Shown here piece by piece: positions 9,298 through 16,539 of a stretch of 64,000 bases of DNA. The notes under the pieces were generated by a model. It was given only the letters and a program-made list of their open reading frames with translations, was not told the DNA's origin and made no database searches. The stretch is taken from contig NZ_CP070950.1 of the NCBI RefSeq assembly GCF_017084525.1, forward strand, positions 2,108,001-2,172,000. Reading direction: 5' to 3'. The DNA is from Conexibacter sp. SYSU D00693 (lineage in GTDB: Bacteria > Actinomycetota > Thermoleophilia > Solirubrobacterales > Solirubrobacteraceae). The translations under genes and the position numbers were made by a program. Positions within the stretch are counted from its first letter, which is position 1, and each line of letters opens with the position of its first letter.

Positions 9298-10685
9298 GCC
9301 TCGCGGGCACGCCCCGGCGCCGCGTCGCGCTCGGCGCGGCGGCGGGCGCCGCGTGCCTGGCCGCGGGCGGGCTGCTCGGCCCGCTCAACAACTACGACAC
9401 CGCGTACTCGCTGCTGTGGGGGCAGGACCTCGTCCACGGCCGCACGCCGGACCTCGAGGTCGCGCTGGCGCCCACGCCGCACCCGCTGGCGACGGCATGG
9501 GGCGCGCTGCTGTCGCTCGCCGGGACCGACGGCGCGATCTGGCTGTGGCAGGGGACGGCGCTGGCCGCCCTCCTGGCGCTCGGCGTGCTCGTCGCGGCCC
9601 TCGGCGCGCGGTGGTTCGGCCTGGCGGCCGGGCTGCTCGCGGCGGCGCTCGTCCTGACGCGCGAGCCGGTCCTGAGCTTCGGGCTGCGCGCCTACGTCGA
9701 CCTGCCCTACGTCTGCCTGCTGCTCGCGGCGCTGCTCGTCCTGCGCCGGCCCCGTCCGGCCCTCGTGCTGATCGGGCTGGCGGGCCTGCTGCGACCCGAG
9801 GCGTGGCTCTTCGCCGGCGCGTACGGCGCGTGGCTGTGGCACCGGCGCGAGCTGCGCGCCGAGCACGTCGTCCTCGTCGGCGCCGCGCCGGTGCTGTGGG
9901 CGCTGCACGACCTCGTCCTGGTCGGGGACCCGCTGTGGTCGCTGACCGGCACGCGCGAGAACGCCGACACCCTCCAGCGCGTGACGGGGCTCGACGACGT
10001 CCCGGTGACGGTGCCGCGGCGGCTCGGGGAAGTCCTGCGCGAGCCGGTGCTCGTCGCCGCGGCGGGCGGGGCGGCGCTCACGCTGCTGTGGCAGCGCGCG
10101 CGGGCGCTCGTGCCGGCGGCGGTCGTCGTCCTCGCGCTGGCCGCGTTCTGCGTGCTGGCCGCCGCGGGGCTGCCGCTGCTCACGCGCTACCTGCTGCTGC
10201 CCGCGGCGCTGCTGGCGGTCTTCGCGGGCGCAGGGGCCCTCGGGTGGACGCAGCTTGGTGCGGACGACCCGCGCCGCCGGCCGTGGATGGCCTTCGGCGC
10301 GCTCGTGGCGGTCCTGCTCGTCGCCTTTGCGCCCGGGCAGGTCCGGCGCATCGACCGGCTGACGGACGCCCTGGACCGCCAGGCCGCGGTGCTCGACGAC
10401 CTGCACGACGCCGTGACCGGCCCGGTCCCGGCCTGCCGGCCGCTGACGCTGGCCAACCGGCGCGGCATCCCGCAGACCCGGCTGTGGACCGGCCTCGGCC
10501 CGGACGACGTCCGCAGCGCGCAGGACGGGCCGGTGGCGGGCACCTACGTGACGCCGGCGACCCCGCAGGTCGCCAAGGACTTCGTGCTCGACGCGCGCGA
10601 CCGCGACCGGCGCGTGGCCCCCGTCCCGCGCGGGGCGGCGGTCCGCCGCGACGGCGCGTGGGCCGTTGCGACCACCTGCGGGTAG
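9294..10685 (+). CDS. Polytopic membrane protein, possibly GT-C glycosyltransferase-like
   Basis: A 463-residue protein with about nine or ten hydrophobic segments in its first 340 residues and a C-terminal soluble domain. Segments such as NNYDTAYSLLWGQDLVHGRTPDLEVALAPTPHP (split loop after the first membrane helix), LRPEAWLFAGAYGAW and a large loop before RYLLLPAALL resemble the dolichyl-phosphate-mannose type membrane transferases (GT-C fold). I see no diagnostic catalytic motif beyond acidic residues in the first loop. GTG overlaps the peptidase stop. Function is inferred at fold level only. Confidence 0.6.
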   Translation: MSLAGTPRRRVALGAAAGAACLAAGGLLGPLNNYDTAYSLLWGQDLVHGRTPDLEVALAPTPHPLATAWGALLSLAGTDGAIWLWQGTALAALLALGVLVAALGARWFGLAAGLLAAALVLTREPVLSFGLRAYVDLPYVCLLLAALLVLRRPRPALVLIGLAGLLRPEAWLFAGAYGAWLWHRRELRAEHVVLVGAAPVLWALHDLVLVGDPLWSLTGTRENADTLQRVTGLDDVPVTVPRRLGEVLREPVLVAAAGGAALTLLWQRARALVPAAVVVLALAAFCVLAAAGLPLLTRYLLLPAALLAVFAGAGALGWTQLGADDPRRRPWMAFGALVAVLLVAFAPGQVRRIDRLTDALDRQAAVLDDLHDAVTGPVPACRPLTLANRRGIPQTRLWTGLGPDDVRSAQDGPVAGTYVTPATPQVAKDFVLDARDRDRRVAPVPRGAAVRRDGAWAVATTCG

Positions 10686-10694
10686 CGTCGGGGC

Positions 10695-11291
10695 GTGGAC
10701 CTCGACGCCCTCGGCGAGACCTTCGTCACCCTGGCGGTGATCATGGACCCCATCGGCCTCGCGCCGATCTTCGTGGCCATGACGCGCGGGCAGACGTCGG
10801 CGCAGCGCCGGCGCGCGGCGGTCAAGGCGGTGCTCGCGGCGGGCGCGCTCGTCATCGGCTTCGCGCTCTTCGGCGGCCTGCTGCTCGAGTACCTGCACGT
10901 CTCCGTCGAGAGCCTCTCGATCGCCGGCGGCCTGCTGCTGCTCCTCGTCGCCCTCGAGATGCTGCGCGGCGAGGACTACCCCGAGGCCAGCGAGCAGGAC
11001 GTCTCCCTCGTGCCGCTCGCGACGCCGCTCGTCGCGGGGCCGGGCGCGATCGCCACGGTCATCGTCCTGTCGCGCACCTACGACGACGCGGGCGGCCGCC
11101 TTGGCGTCATCACCGCGATCGTCGGCGCCCTGCTCGTCGTCGGCGCGACGCTCTTCGCCGCCGAGGCCCTCTCCCGCCGCCTGCCCGACTCGTTCATCGA
11201 CTTCCTCACCCGCGTCCTGGGCCTCCTGCTCTCGGCGATCGCCGTCCAGCTCGTGGTCGACGGCGTCCGCGGCACCCTCGCGGCGGGCTGA
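10695..11291 (+). CDS. MarC family integral membrane protein
   Basis: A 198-residue protein with six predicted membrane helices and the MarC family motifs FVTLAVIMDPIGLAPIFVAMT near the N-terminus and LATPLVAGPGAIATVIVLS mid-protein. Despite the name, the family has no demonstrated role in multiple antibiotic resistance. The GTG start lies 6 nt after a TAGCGT hexamer (bases 10683-10688) with no Shine-Dalgarno, suggesting its own leaderless transcript although it sits only 9 bp after the preceding gene. Followed by two palindromic repeats. Confidence 0.9.
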   Translation: MDLDALGETFVTLAVIMDPIGLAPIFVAMTRGQTSAQRRRAAVKAVLAAGALVIGFALFGGLLLEYLHVSVESLSIAGGLLLLLVALEMLRGEDYPEASEQDVSLVPLATPLVAGPGAIATVIVLSRTYDDAGGRLGVITAIVGALLVVGATLFAAEALSRRLPDSFIDFLTRVLGLLLSAIAVQLVVDGVRGTLAAG

Positions 11292-11294
11292 CCC

Positions 11295-11327
11295 GTGAGA
11301 AGCAGGGGCCTGTCCCCTGCTTCGCAC
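11295..11327. repeat. Palindromic repeat, family A copy 1 (GGGGCCTGTCCCC core)
   Basis: Inverted repeat reading GTG-AGAAGCAGGGG-CCTG-type core and closing with CCCCTGCTTCGCAC. It is the first of two copies between marC and the TetR gene and belongs to the same family as the copies at 11371 and in the array near 62861. It could fold into a hairpin and may serve as a terminator for marC. No transposase is nearby. Confidence 0.85.
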
Positions 11328-11370
11328 GCCCGCCTGCCGCGACGGGTCGCGATGCCGCGTGGGCGCTTGC

Positions 11371-11403
11371 GTGAGAAGAAGGGGACTGTCCCCTTCTTCG
11401 CAC
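11371..11403. repeat. Palindromic repeat, family A copy 2 (GGGGACTGTCCCC core)
   Basis: Inverted repeat GTGAGAAGAAGGGG - ACT - GTCCCCTTCTTCGCAC, with arms of more than ten paired bases. It starts 76 bp after copy 1 and ends just before the TTGACA of the TetR promoter. It is almost identical to the repeated element downstream of marR near 62861, which carries ACA instead of ACT at the centre. Confidence 0.88.
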
Positions 11404-11410
11404 GGCTCGC

Positions 11411-11444
11411 TTGACAGCGGGCGTGTGTGAGTGAACACTCACAC
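11411..11444 (+). promoter_or_regulatory. TetR promoter with overlapping 20-bp palindromic operator
   Basis: TTGACA at 11411-11416, a 17-nt spacer, and AACACT at 11434-11439 form a good sigma-70-type promoter. The palindrome GTGTGAGTGAACACTCACAC (11425-11444; 9-bp arms, 2-nt centre) covers the spacer and the -10. The start ATG follows nine bases after the -10. A shorter copy of the same site is in front of the MFS gene. Autorepression by the TetR protein is inferred. Confidence 0.75.
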
Positions 11445-11448
11445 CTCG

Positions 11449-12018
11449 ATGCCCCCCGCGTCCGCCACGACGAAGCGCACGCTGTCGACCGCCGAGGAGC
11501 GCCGGGAGGCGCTCGTCGAGGCGGCGGTGCGGGTGTTCGCCGAGCGGGGCTTCCACGCGACGCCGACCCTCGACGTGGCCAAGGCCGCCGGGATCAGCCA
11601 GGCCTACCTCTTCCGCCTCTTCCCCACGAAGAGCGAGCTGTTCGTGGCGGCGGTCGACCGTGCGAAGGACCGCATCCTGCGCACGTTCGACGAGGCGGCC
11701 GCGACCGCCGGCGAGGAGGGCGCCCTGGCGGCGATGGGCATGGCCTACGAGGCGCTGGTCGAGCGCGATCGCGACGTGCTGCGCCTCCAGCTCCAGTCCC
11801 AGGTCGCGGCGGCGAGCGACCCGGCCATCCGCGACGCCGCCCGCCGGTGCTTCGCCGACCTGCACGACCTCGTCGCCCAGCGGTCGGGCGCGAGCCCGGA
11901 GGAGCTCAAGGGCTTCTTCGCCGCGGGGATGCTCATCAACGCCATGGCCGCGGTCGACGCCGAGGGCCTCGACGAGCCGTGGGCGGCCACCCTGACCCTC
12001 CGCGACCACGACTGCTGA
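11449..12018 (+). CDS. TetR/AcrR family transcriptional regulator
   Basis: A 189-residue repressor. The N-terminal helix-turn-helix is classical (RREALVEAAVRVFAERGFHATPTLDVAKAAGISQAYLFRLFPTKSELFVAAVD, split here by description: recognition helix about residues 40-60). The C-terminal ligand domain is generic. An in-frame GTG at 11431 lies inside the operator palindrome, so the ATG at 11449, nine bases after the -10, is the better start. Directly upstream of an MFS exporter that carries a matching operator: a drug- or metabolite-inducible efflux pair is inferred. Confidence 0.92.
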   Translation: MPPASATTKRTLSTAEERREALVEAAVRVFAERGFHATPTLDVAKAAGISQAYLFRLFPTKSELFVAAVDRAKDRILRTFDEAAATAGEEGALAAMGMAYEALVERDRDVLRLQLQSQVAAASDPAIRDAARRCFADLHDLVAQRSGASPEELKGFFAAGMLINAMAAVDAEGLDEPWAATLTLRDHDC

Positions 12019-12041
12019 CCACCCCCTTTTTGCCCTACGAA

Positions 12042-12055
12042 TGAGTGAGCACTCA
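12042..12055 (+). promoter_or_regulatory. Second TetR operator copy, at the MFS start
   Basis: TGAGTG-AG-CACTCA, followed by CACATG. It shares TGAGTGA(A/G)CACTCACA with the site in front of the TetR gene. It ends 3 bases before the ATG at 12059, so bound repressor would cover the transcript start or the initiation region of the exporter gene. Confidence 0.65.
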
Positions 12056-12058
12056 CAC

Positions 12059-13471
12059 ATGTCATCCACCGCCTCCCGAGCCGGGTCGCCTGGCTGGACG
12101 CTGGCCCTCACCGGCGCCGCGCTGTTCATGACCGCCCTCGACAACCTCGTCGTCGGGGTCGCCCTCCCCTCGATCCGCGAGGACCTCGGCGGCTCGCTCG
12201 AGTCGCTCGAGTGGACCGTCAACGCCTACACGCTGGCCTTCGCCGTCCTGCTCGTCACGGGCGCGGCGCTCGGCGACCGCTTCGGCCGGCGCCGCCTGTT
12301 CCTCGTCGGGACGGCCGTCTTCACCGGCGCGAGCGCCGCCGCCGCGCTGGCACCCTCGATCGAGGCGCTCGTCGCCGCCCGGGCGGTGCAGGGCGTCGGG
12401 GCGGCGATCGTCACGCCGCTCACCCTCACGCTGGTCTCCGAGGCGGTCGCGCCCGAGAAGCGCGGCGCCGCGCTCGGGATCTGGGGCGGGATCAGCGGCC
12501 TGGGCGTCGCGCTCGGCCCGTTCGTCGGTGGGCTCGTCGTCGAGGGCGTCGCGTGGCAGTGGATCTTCTGGCTCAACGTGCCGGTGGGCCTCGTGCTGCT
12601 GCCACTCGCCGCGCGCCGGCTCGCCGAGTCCCGCGGCCCGGACCGCGAGCTCGACCTCCCGGGCCTCGGCCTGGCGGGTGCCGGCCTGTTCGGCGTCGTC
12701 TTCGGGATCGTCCGTGGCGAGGCGCTGGGCTGGACGAGCACGACGGTCCTCGTCTCGCTGGCCGCCGGCGTGGCGCTGCTCGTCGCCTTCGCCGCGTGGC
12801 AGCGGCGCGCCGCGGCGCCGATGCTGCCGCCGCGCTTCGTGCGCTCGCGGGCGTTCGTCGCCACGAACGGCCTGAGCTTCGCCATGTTCTTCGGGACCTT
12901 CGGCTCGATCTTCCTGCTCTCGCAGTTCTTCCAGACCGCCCAGGGCCTCGGGCCGTTCGAGGCCGGCGCCCGGACGCTGCCGTGGACCGCGATGCCGATG
13001 GTCGTCGCGCCGCTGGCCGGCCTGCTCTCCGACCGCGTGGGGACCCGCCCGCTCATGGCGCTCGGGCTGACGCTCCAGGCCGGTGCGCTGGCGTGGCTGG
13101 CCGCCGTCACCGACCCCGCGACGACCTTCGGCGAGCTCGTCGTGCCGTTCGTCATGGCCGGCTCGGGCATGGCGCTCGTGTTCCCGACCGCCGCCGCCAC
13201 GGTCCTCGCCGCGGTGCGCCCCGCCGACGCCGGCAAGGCCTCGGGCGCCACGAACGCCTTCCGCGAGGTGGGCGGCGTCCTCGGCGTCGCGGTCCTCGCG
13301 TCGGTCTTCGCGACCCACGGCGGCTACGGCTCCCCGCAGCAGTTCACCGACGGCCTCACCGCGGCCCTGCCCGTCGCGGTCGTCGTCCTGGCGGTCGGCG
13401 CGGTGCTCGCGCTCCTGGTCCCGGGCCGCGAGCGCGACGTCGCGGCGCAGGCCGTCCCGGCCACCGCGTAG
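12059..13471 (+). CDS. DHA2-type MFS drug efflux transporter (EmrB/QacA family)
   Basis: About 470 residues with fourteen hydrophobic segments. Family motifs are visible: FMTALDNLVVGVALPSI (helix 1, motif D1), WTVNAYTLAFA, GDRFGRRRLFLVG (motif A between helices 2 and 3) and GLGVALGPFVGG (motif C, antiporter signature, helix 5). An in-frame ATG at 12041 lies in the operator, so 12059 is preferred. Proton-driven export of hydrophobic drugs is the family role; the actual substrate is unknown. Regulated by the adjacent TetR protein, judging from the shared operator. Confidence 0.92.
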   Translation: MSSTASRAGSPGWTLALTGAALFMTALDNLVVGVALPSIREDLGGSLESLEWTVNAYTLAFAVLLVTGAALGDRFGRRRLFLVGTAVFTGASAAAALAPSIEALVAARAVQGVGAAIVTPLTLTLVSEAVAPEKRGAALGIWGGISGLGVALGPFVGGLVVEGVAWQWIFWLNVPVGLVLLPLAARRLAESRGPDRELDLPGLGLAGAGLFGVVFGIVRGEALGWTSTTVLVSLAAGVALLVAFAAWQRRAAAPMLPPRFVRSRAFVATNGLSFAMFFGTFGSIFLLSQFFQTAQGLGPFEAGARTLPWTAMPMVVAPLAGLLSDRVGTRPLMALGLTLQAGALAWLAAVTDPATTFGELVVPFVMAGSGMALVFPTAAATVLAAVRPADAGKASGATNAFREVGGVLGVAVLASVFATHGGYGSPQQFTDGLTAALPVAVVVLAVGAVLALLVPGRERDVAAQAVPATA

Positions 13472-13481
13472 GGACGGCGAG

Positions 13482-13510
13482 GGGTGGTGGGTGCCTGGCA
13501 CCCACCACCC
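13482..13510. repeat. Palindromic repeat, family B (GGTGCCTGGCACC core)
   Basis: Perfect inverted repeat: arm GGGTGGTGGGTGCC, single T, arm GGCACCCACCACCC. The central 13 bp match other copies at 45734, 49993 (degenerate), 50024 and 62398. Lying 11 bp after the MFS stop it could also terminate that transcript, but there is no T tract. Confidence 0.85.
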
Positions 13511-13604
13511 TGCGCCGTGAAGAGGTGGACCGTGCACCCTCTGTCGAGACGGGCAACCGGGCGCTGTCGCCGGAGGCGGCTCCGGTCCGGGAGCTCCCGC
13601 TGCG

Positions 13605-13790
13605 CCCGCCGGGTGACCGCTTAAGGCTGCTTCCTTCCGGACCTGACCTGGTTCGCGGGCCGACGTCGCGCGGGACCCGGGCCATCAGCACCGCACGGCG
13701 GGCTGGCCCCGACGGCGTCGCCCCTCGAGAGGGAGTTCAGCCTCGCTAGAGCGGATTGCGAGTGCAGGGCACCGCTACCTCCCCGCCTAG
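13605..13790 (-). ncRNA. ffs: Signal recognition particle RNA
   Basis: The minus strand carries the conserved SRP domain IV hairpin at 13651-13625: ACCAGGTCAGGTCC, the GGAA tetraloop, then GGAAGCAGCC. Upstream is a 5' portion with GGGGAGGTAGCGGTGCCC and CTCGCAATCC, where CTCGC pairs with GCGAG and GGGAG with CTCCC. This resembles an Alu-like 5' domain, so the RNA is about 180 nt and longer than the roughly 100-nt 4.5S type. Both ends are approximate. It partners with Ffh in co-translational targeting. Confidence 0.85.
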
Positions 13791-13833
13791 CACGGTCCGT
13801 CGTCCAGCCTAGCGACGAGTAGCGTCCCGTGCG

Positions 13834-14157
13834 GTGGCCGACGTCGACGCCCGCTTCTCGCTGGCCAACGAGCGCACGTACCTGGCGTGGATCCGCACCG
13901 CCCTCGCGCTGCTCGCCGGCGGCGTCGCGGCGGCCAAGGCCATCGAGTTCGACCACGAGGTCTGGCGCTGGGCGGTCGCCGCGCCGCCGATCGCCGGCGG
14001 CGGCTTCCTCGGCGCGGCGGCGCTGCGGCGGTGGCGCACCTACGAGGCCGCGCTCGAGGCGGGGCGCCCGCTGCCCGTGGGCCGCGGGCTGGGCGCCGTG
14101 AGCGCCGTCCTCGCCGCCTACGCGGTGCTCGTGCTCGTCGCGACCGTCGCCGACTAG
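13834..14157 (+). CDS. DUF202/YidH family small membrane protein
   Basis: A 107-residue membrane protein with the family signature ARFSLANERTYLAWIRTALALLAGGVAAAK and three hydrophobic segments. Function unknown; DUF202 also occurs fused to other membrane or SPX domains. The GTG start follows TAGCGT (13820-13825) by 8 nt with no Shine-Dalgarno, predicting a leaderless message. Its stop overlaps the stop of the convergent N-acetyltransferase by 4 bp. Confidence 0.88.
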   Translation: MADVDARFSLANERTYLAWIRTALALLAGGVAAAKAIEFDHEVWRWAVAAPPIAGGGFLGAAALRRWRTYEAALEAGRPLPVGRGLGAVSAVLAAYAVLVLVATVAD

Positions 14158-15002
14158 GCCGCCGGCGCCTGCTGCTCGGCCAGCCACGCCTCGTGCTGCG
14201 CGCACGCCGCGTCCCACAGCCGTCCGAGCCGCGCCGGCCCCAGCGCCGCGGGGTCGATGCCGAACGCGTCGCGCAGCGTCGCGGCGAGGTCGTCCACGTC
14301 GACCAGGACGCGCCGCTCGTCGACCGCGGGCCCCTTCGCGCCCAGCGTCCGCGCCCGCAGCGTGACGACGCGGTCGTCCTGCGGGCGCTGGACCACCAGC
14401 GTCCGGACGAACGACGAGTCGGCACTGCAGGACAGCCGCTCGTGGTGCGGCGCGAAGGCCCCGAGGCCCACCGCGTCGGGCCCGACCGAGACGCCGGCCG
14501 TGGACCCCCACGGATGCTGGCCGACCCACCAGCCGCCGTCGGCCTCGCGCGCGACGTCCCACCACAGCCCGCCACGGCCGTGCTCCCGGCCCTCGACGAG
14601 CTCGAGCGGGTCCAGCCAGCCCTCGCCCAGCCCCGCCTCGGCCAGCCACCGCCGGCCCTCGGCCTCGACGACGAGCGCAAGGTGGTTCGTCGGCGTGACG
14701 CCCCGCTCGCCGCGCGCGCCCACGACCGCCTCGTGGCGCCAGACCTGCAGGCCGACCGCCTCGAGCAGCGTCGCCAGGACGCCGTTGAGCTCGAAGCAGT
14801 AGCCCCCGCGCCCGCCGTGCAGCAGGCGGCGCGCCACGACGCCGACCTCGAGCGGCCCCGTCTCGCCGAGCTGGATGGCCAGGTCCTCGTAGGGCACCGA
14901 CGCGACGAAGGCGCGGTGCAGCGTCCGCAGGCCCTCGACCGTCGCCGGCGGACGCTCGGCCAGGCCGACCCGGCGCAGGAGCGCGTCGACGTCGAGCGGC
15001 AC
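14154..15002 (-). CDS. nat: Arylamine N-acetyltransferase with Glu in place of the catalytic Asp
   Basis: A 282-residue acetyl-CoA-dependent NAT. The catalytic cysteine is Cys69 in HGGRGGYCFELNGV and the histidine is His107 in PTNHLALVV. The third triad residue, normally Asp in a D-V-G-F-G motif, is Glu122 here (WLAEAGLGEG). The spacing 69/107/122 matches the classical triad, so alignment is unambiguous. Activity with Glu is uncertain. The GTG start is 7 nt after TACGCT (minus strand, 15010-15015) with no ribosome site. In actinobacteria NATs can sit in steroid or aromatic catabolism, but nothing here shows that. Confidence 0.88.
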   Translation of the reverse strand: MPLDVDALLRRVGLAERPPATVEGLRTLHRAFVASVPYEDLAIQLGETGPLEVGVVARRLLHGGRGGYCFELNGVLATLLEAVGLQVWRHEAVVGARGERGVTPTNHLALVVEAEGRRWLAEAGLGEGWLDPLELVEGREHGRGGLWWDVAREADGGWWVGQHPWGSTAGVSVGPDAVGLGAFAPHHERLSCSADSSFVRTLVVQRPQDDRVVTLRARTLGAKGPAVDERRVLVDVDDLAATLRDAFGIDPAALGPARLGRLWDAACAQHEAWLAEQQAPAA

Positions 15003-15070
15003 GCGGCGCAGCGTACGCGACGACCGGCCACCCGCGACGGACGTCGGCGCAGTGCCCTACCTTCCGGTGC

Positions 15071-16282
15071 GTGGGGGCTCACCGGGTGAGGGGGATCGTG
15101 GCGCTGGCCGGCGCCGTGCTGGGTCTCGCGTGCGCCACGCCGGCGGCCCAGGCCGGCGACCCGTTCTTCGGCACCTTCACCACCGACTTCAGCGACCCGC
15201 AGCCCGTGCTGGACCAGGCGCTCGCCGCCCAGGCCGCCACCGGCGCCGGCACGCTGCGCGAGCACGTGCACTGGGACCGCGTCGAGCGGGCCCCGGGCCG
15301 CTTCGACTGGGCCGAGCTCGACCAGCTCGTCGGCCGCGCGGCCGACCACGGCCTGACCGTCCTGCCCGTGCTCATCACGACGCCGTCGTTCTACTCGACG
15401 CGCCCCGCCGGCGTGACGACCGACGGCTGGCCCCCGCGTGATCCGGGCTCGATCTCGCGCTTCGCCTACGAGGTCGCCCACCGCTACGGCCGGCTCGGGA
15501 GCTTCTGGGGCTGCGTCCTGCCGGGTCTCGCGTGCAAGCGCCCGTACCGGCCGATCCGCGCCTGGCAGGTGTGGAACGAGCCCGACTACCCCGCGTGGTG
15601 GCGCACCGGCCCGGATCCCGCCGCCTACACACGGCTGCTGCGTCAGGCCTCGCTGGGGCTGCGGCTCGGCGACCCGCTGGCCGAGGTCGTGCTCGGCGGC
15701 GTCTCGCTCGGCGCGCTGGCCAACGGCTACCTCGACCGCCTCTACGCCAACGGCGCGCGGCTGTGGTTCGACACGCTGGCACTGCACCCGTATGCGGCCG
15801 ACGTGCCGGGGATCGTCGCCCACGTGCAGCGCGCCCGCCAGATCGCCGCGGCACGCGGCGACCGCAGCGTCCCCGTGCGGGTGACGGAGTACGGCTTCGC
15901 GACCGGCGGCGTGCGCGAGTGGGTGACCGACGAGGCCTGCCAGGCGTCGCTCCTGCACGCCGCGACGCGCGAGCTGTCGGCGCGCCGCGCCGAGCTGCGC
16001 CTGCGCGGCGTCGTGCAGTTCCAGTGGCAGGACCGCGTCGGCGCGAGCTGGCCGCACTTCATGGGCCTGCTGCGTCCCGACGGCACCGCGAAGCCGGCGC
16101 TCGGGGCCTTCCGCGAGGCGGTCGCGGGGCGCGCGGCGCCCGCCGGGCTCCCGGCACCCGAGAGCTGCGCCAACCGCCGCAAGGCGCCGGTGAGCGCCGC
16201 CCCGCCGGAGTCGGCGACCTCGCCGCCGGACGACCCGGCCGAGGTCGGGCTCCCGCGCGCGACGGTGCGCCGCGCGCGCTAG
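15071..16282 (+). CDS. Secreted glycoside hydrolase-like TIM-barrel protein (clan GH-A, GH39-like)
   Basis: A 403-residue protein with an N-terminal signal peptide (hydrophobic residues 7-20, cleavage near AQAG). The barrel shows the clan A acid/base motif WQVWNEPDYP (Glu170) and a strand-7 glutamate in VRVTEYGF (Glu273), which is the expected nucleophile position. AGTLREHVHWDRVERAPGRFDW matches the start of GH39/GH5-like barrels. The tail after residue 360 is Pro/Ala-rich. A leaderless GTG start is suggested by TACCTT (15058-15063) seven bases upstream. Substrate unknown. Confidence 0.8.
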   Translation: MGAHRVRGIVALAGAVLGLACATPAAQAGDPFFGTFTTDFSDPQPVLDQALAAQAATGAGTLREHVHWDRVERAPGRFDWAELDQLVGRAADHGLTVLPVLITTPSFYSTRPAGVTTDGWPPRDPGSISRFAYEVAHRYGRLGSFWGCVLPGLACKRPYRPIRAWQVWNEPDYPAWWRTGPDPAAYTRLLRQASLGLRLGDPLAEVVLGGVSLGALANGYLDRLYANGARLWFDTLALHPYAADVPGIVAHVQRARQIAAARGDRSVPVRVTEYGFATGGVREWVTDEACQASLLHAATRELSARRAELRLRGVVQFQWQDRVGASWPHFMGLLRPDGTAKPALGAFREAVAGRAAPAGLPAPESCANRRKAPVSAAPPESATSPPDDPAEVGLPRATVRRAR

Positions 16283-16425
16283 TCCTTCGAGGGCTGCGCG
16301 GCGGCGACCGTCAGCAGCGCCTTGAGCAGCGAGCGGCCCAGCGGCGGGCCGACGTAGACGTTGCCGCCGTGGACCGAGGTCTCGCGCGCGGCGGCGGGGC
16401 GGGTTGCGGCGGAGTCCTGGGACAT
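16279..16425 (-). CDS. Possible small protein of 48 residues, function unknown
   Basis: Short minus-strand frame beginning MSQDSAATRPAAARETSV and containing GGNVYVGPPLGRSLLKALL near its end. Composition looks protein-like rather than shadow-like, and the frame fills the otherwise empty gap between two plus-strand genes. Its stop overlaps the stop of the glycosidase-like gene. An upstream in-frame ATG at 16440 would add MHPGV. A perfect 16-bp palindrome lies just upstream. I do not recognise the family; it may not be real. Confidence 0.4.
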   Translation of the reverse strand: MSQDSAATRPAAARETSVHGGNVYVGPPLGRSLLKALLTVAAAQPSKD

Positions 16426-16438
16426 GACCCCAGGATGC

Positions 16439-16454
16439 ATGACGCCGGCGTCAT
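16439..16454. promoter_or_regulatory. Perfect 16-bp palindrome ATGACGCCGGCGTCAT
   Basis: A gapless 8+8 bp palindrome between the small minus-strand ORF and the secreted protein gene. Its position 14 bp upstream of the ATG at 16425 fits an operator for the small gene. No regulator can be assigned. Confidence 0.5.
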
Positions 16455-16539
16455 CTTCTGTGCGATCGCTCCGGGATCCCCCTAGCCGGCACGCGAGTCG
16501 ACGCCCGGCGCGCCGCCCCTCCGATACCGTGGCCGCGCC

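Noticed and set aside
13482-13510. Palindrome as a simple rho-independent terminator only
   Set aside because: It has a strong hairpin but no T tract, and its core recurs at other places including within a coding sequence, so repeat is the better description.
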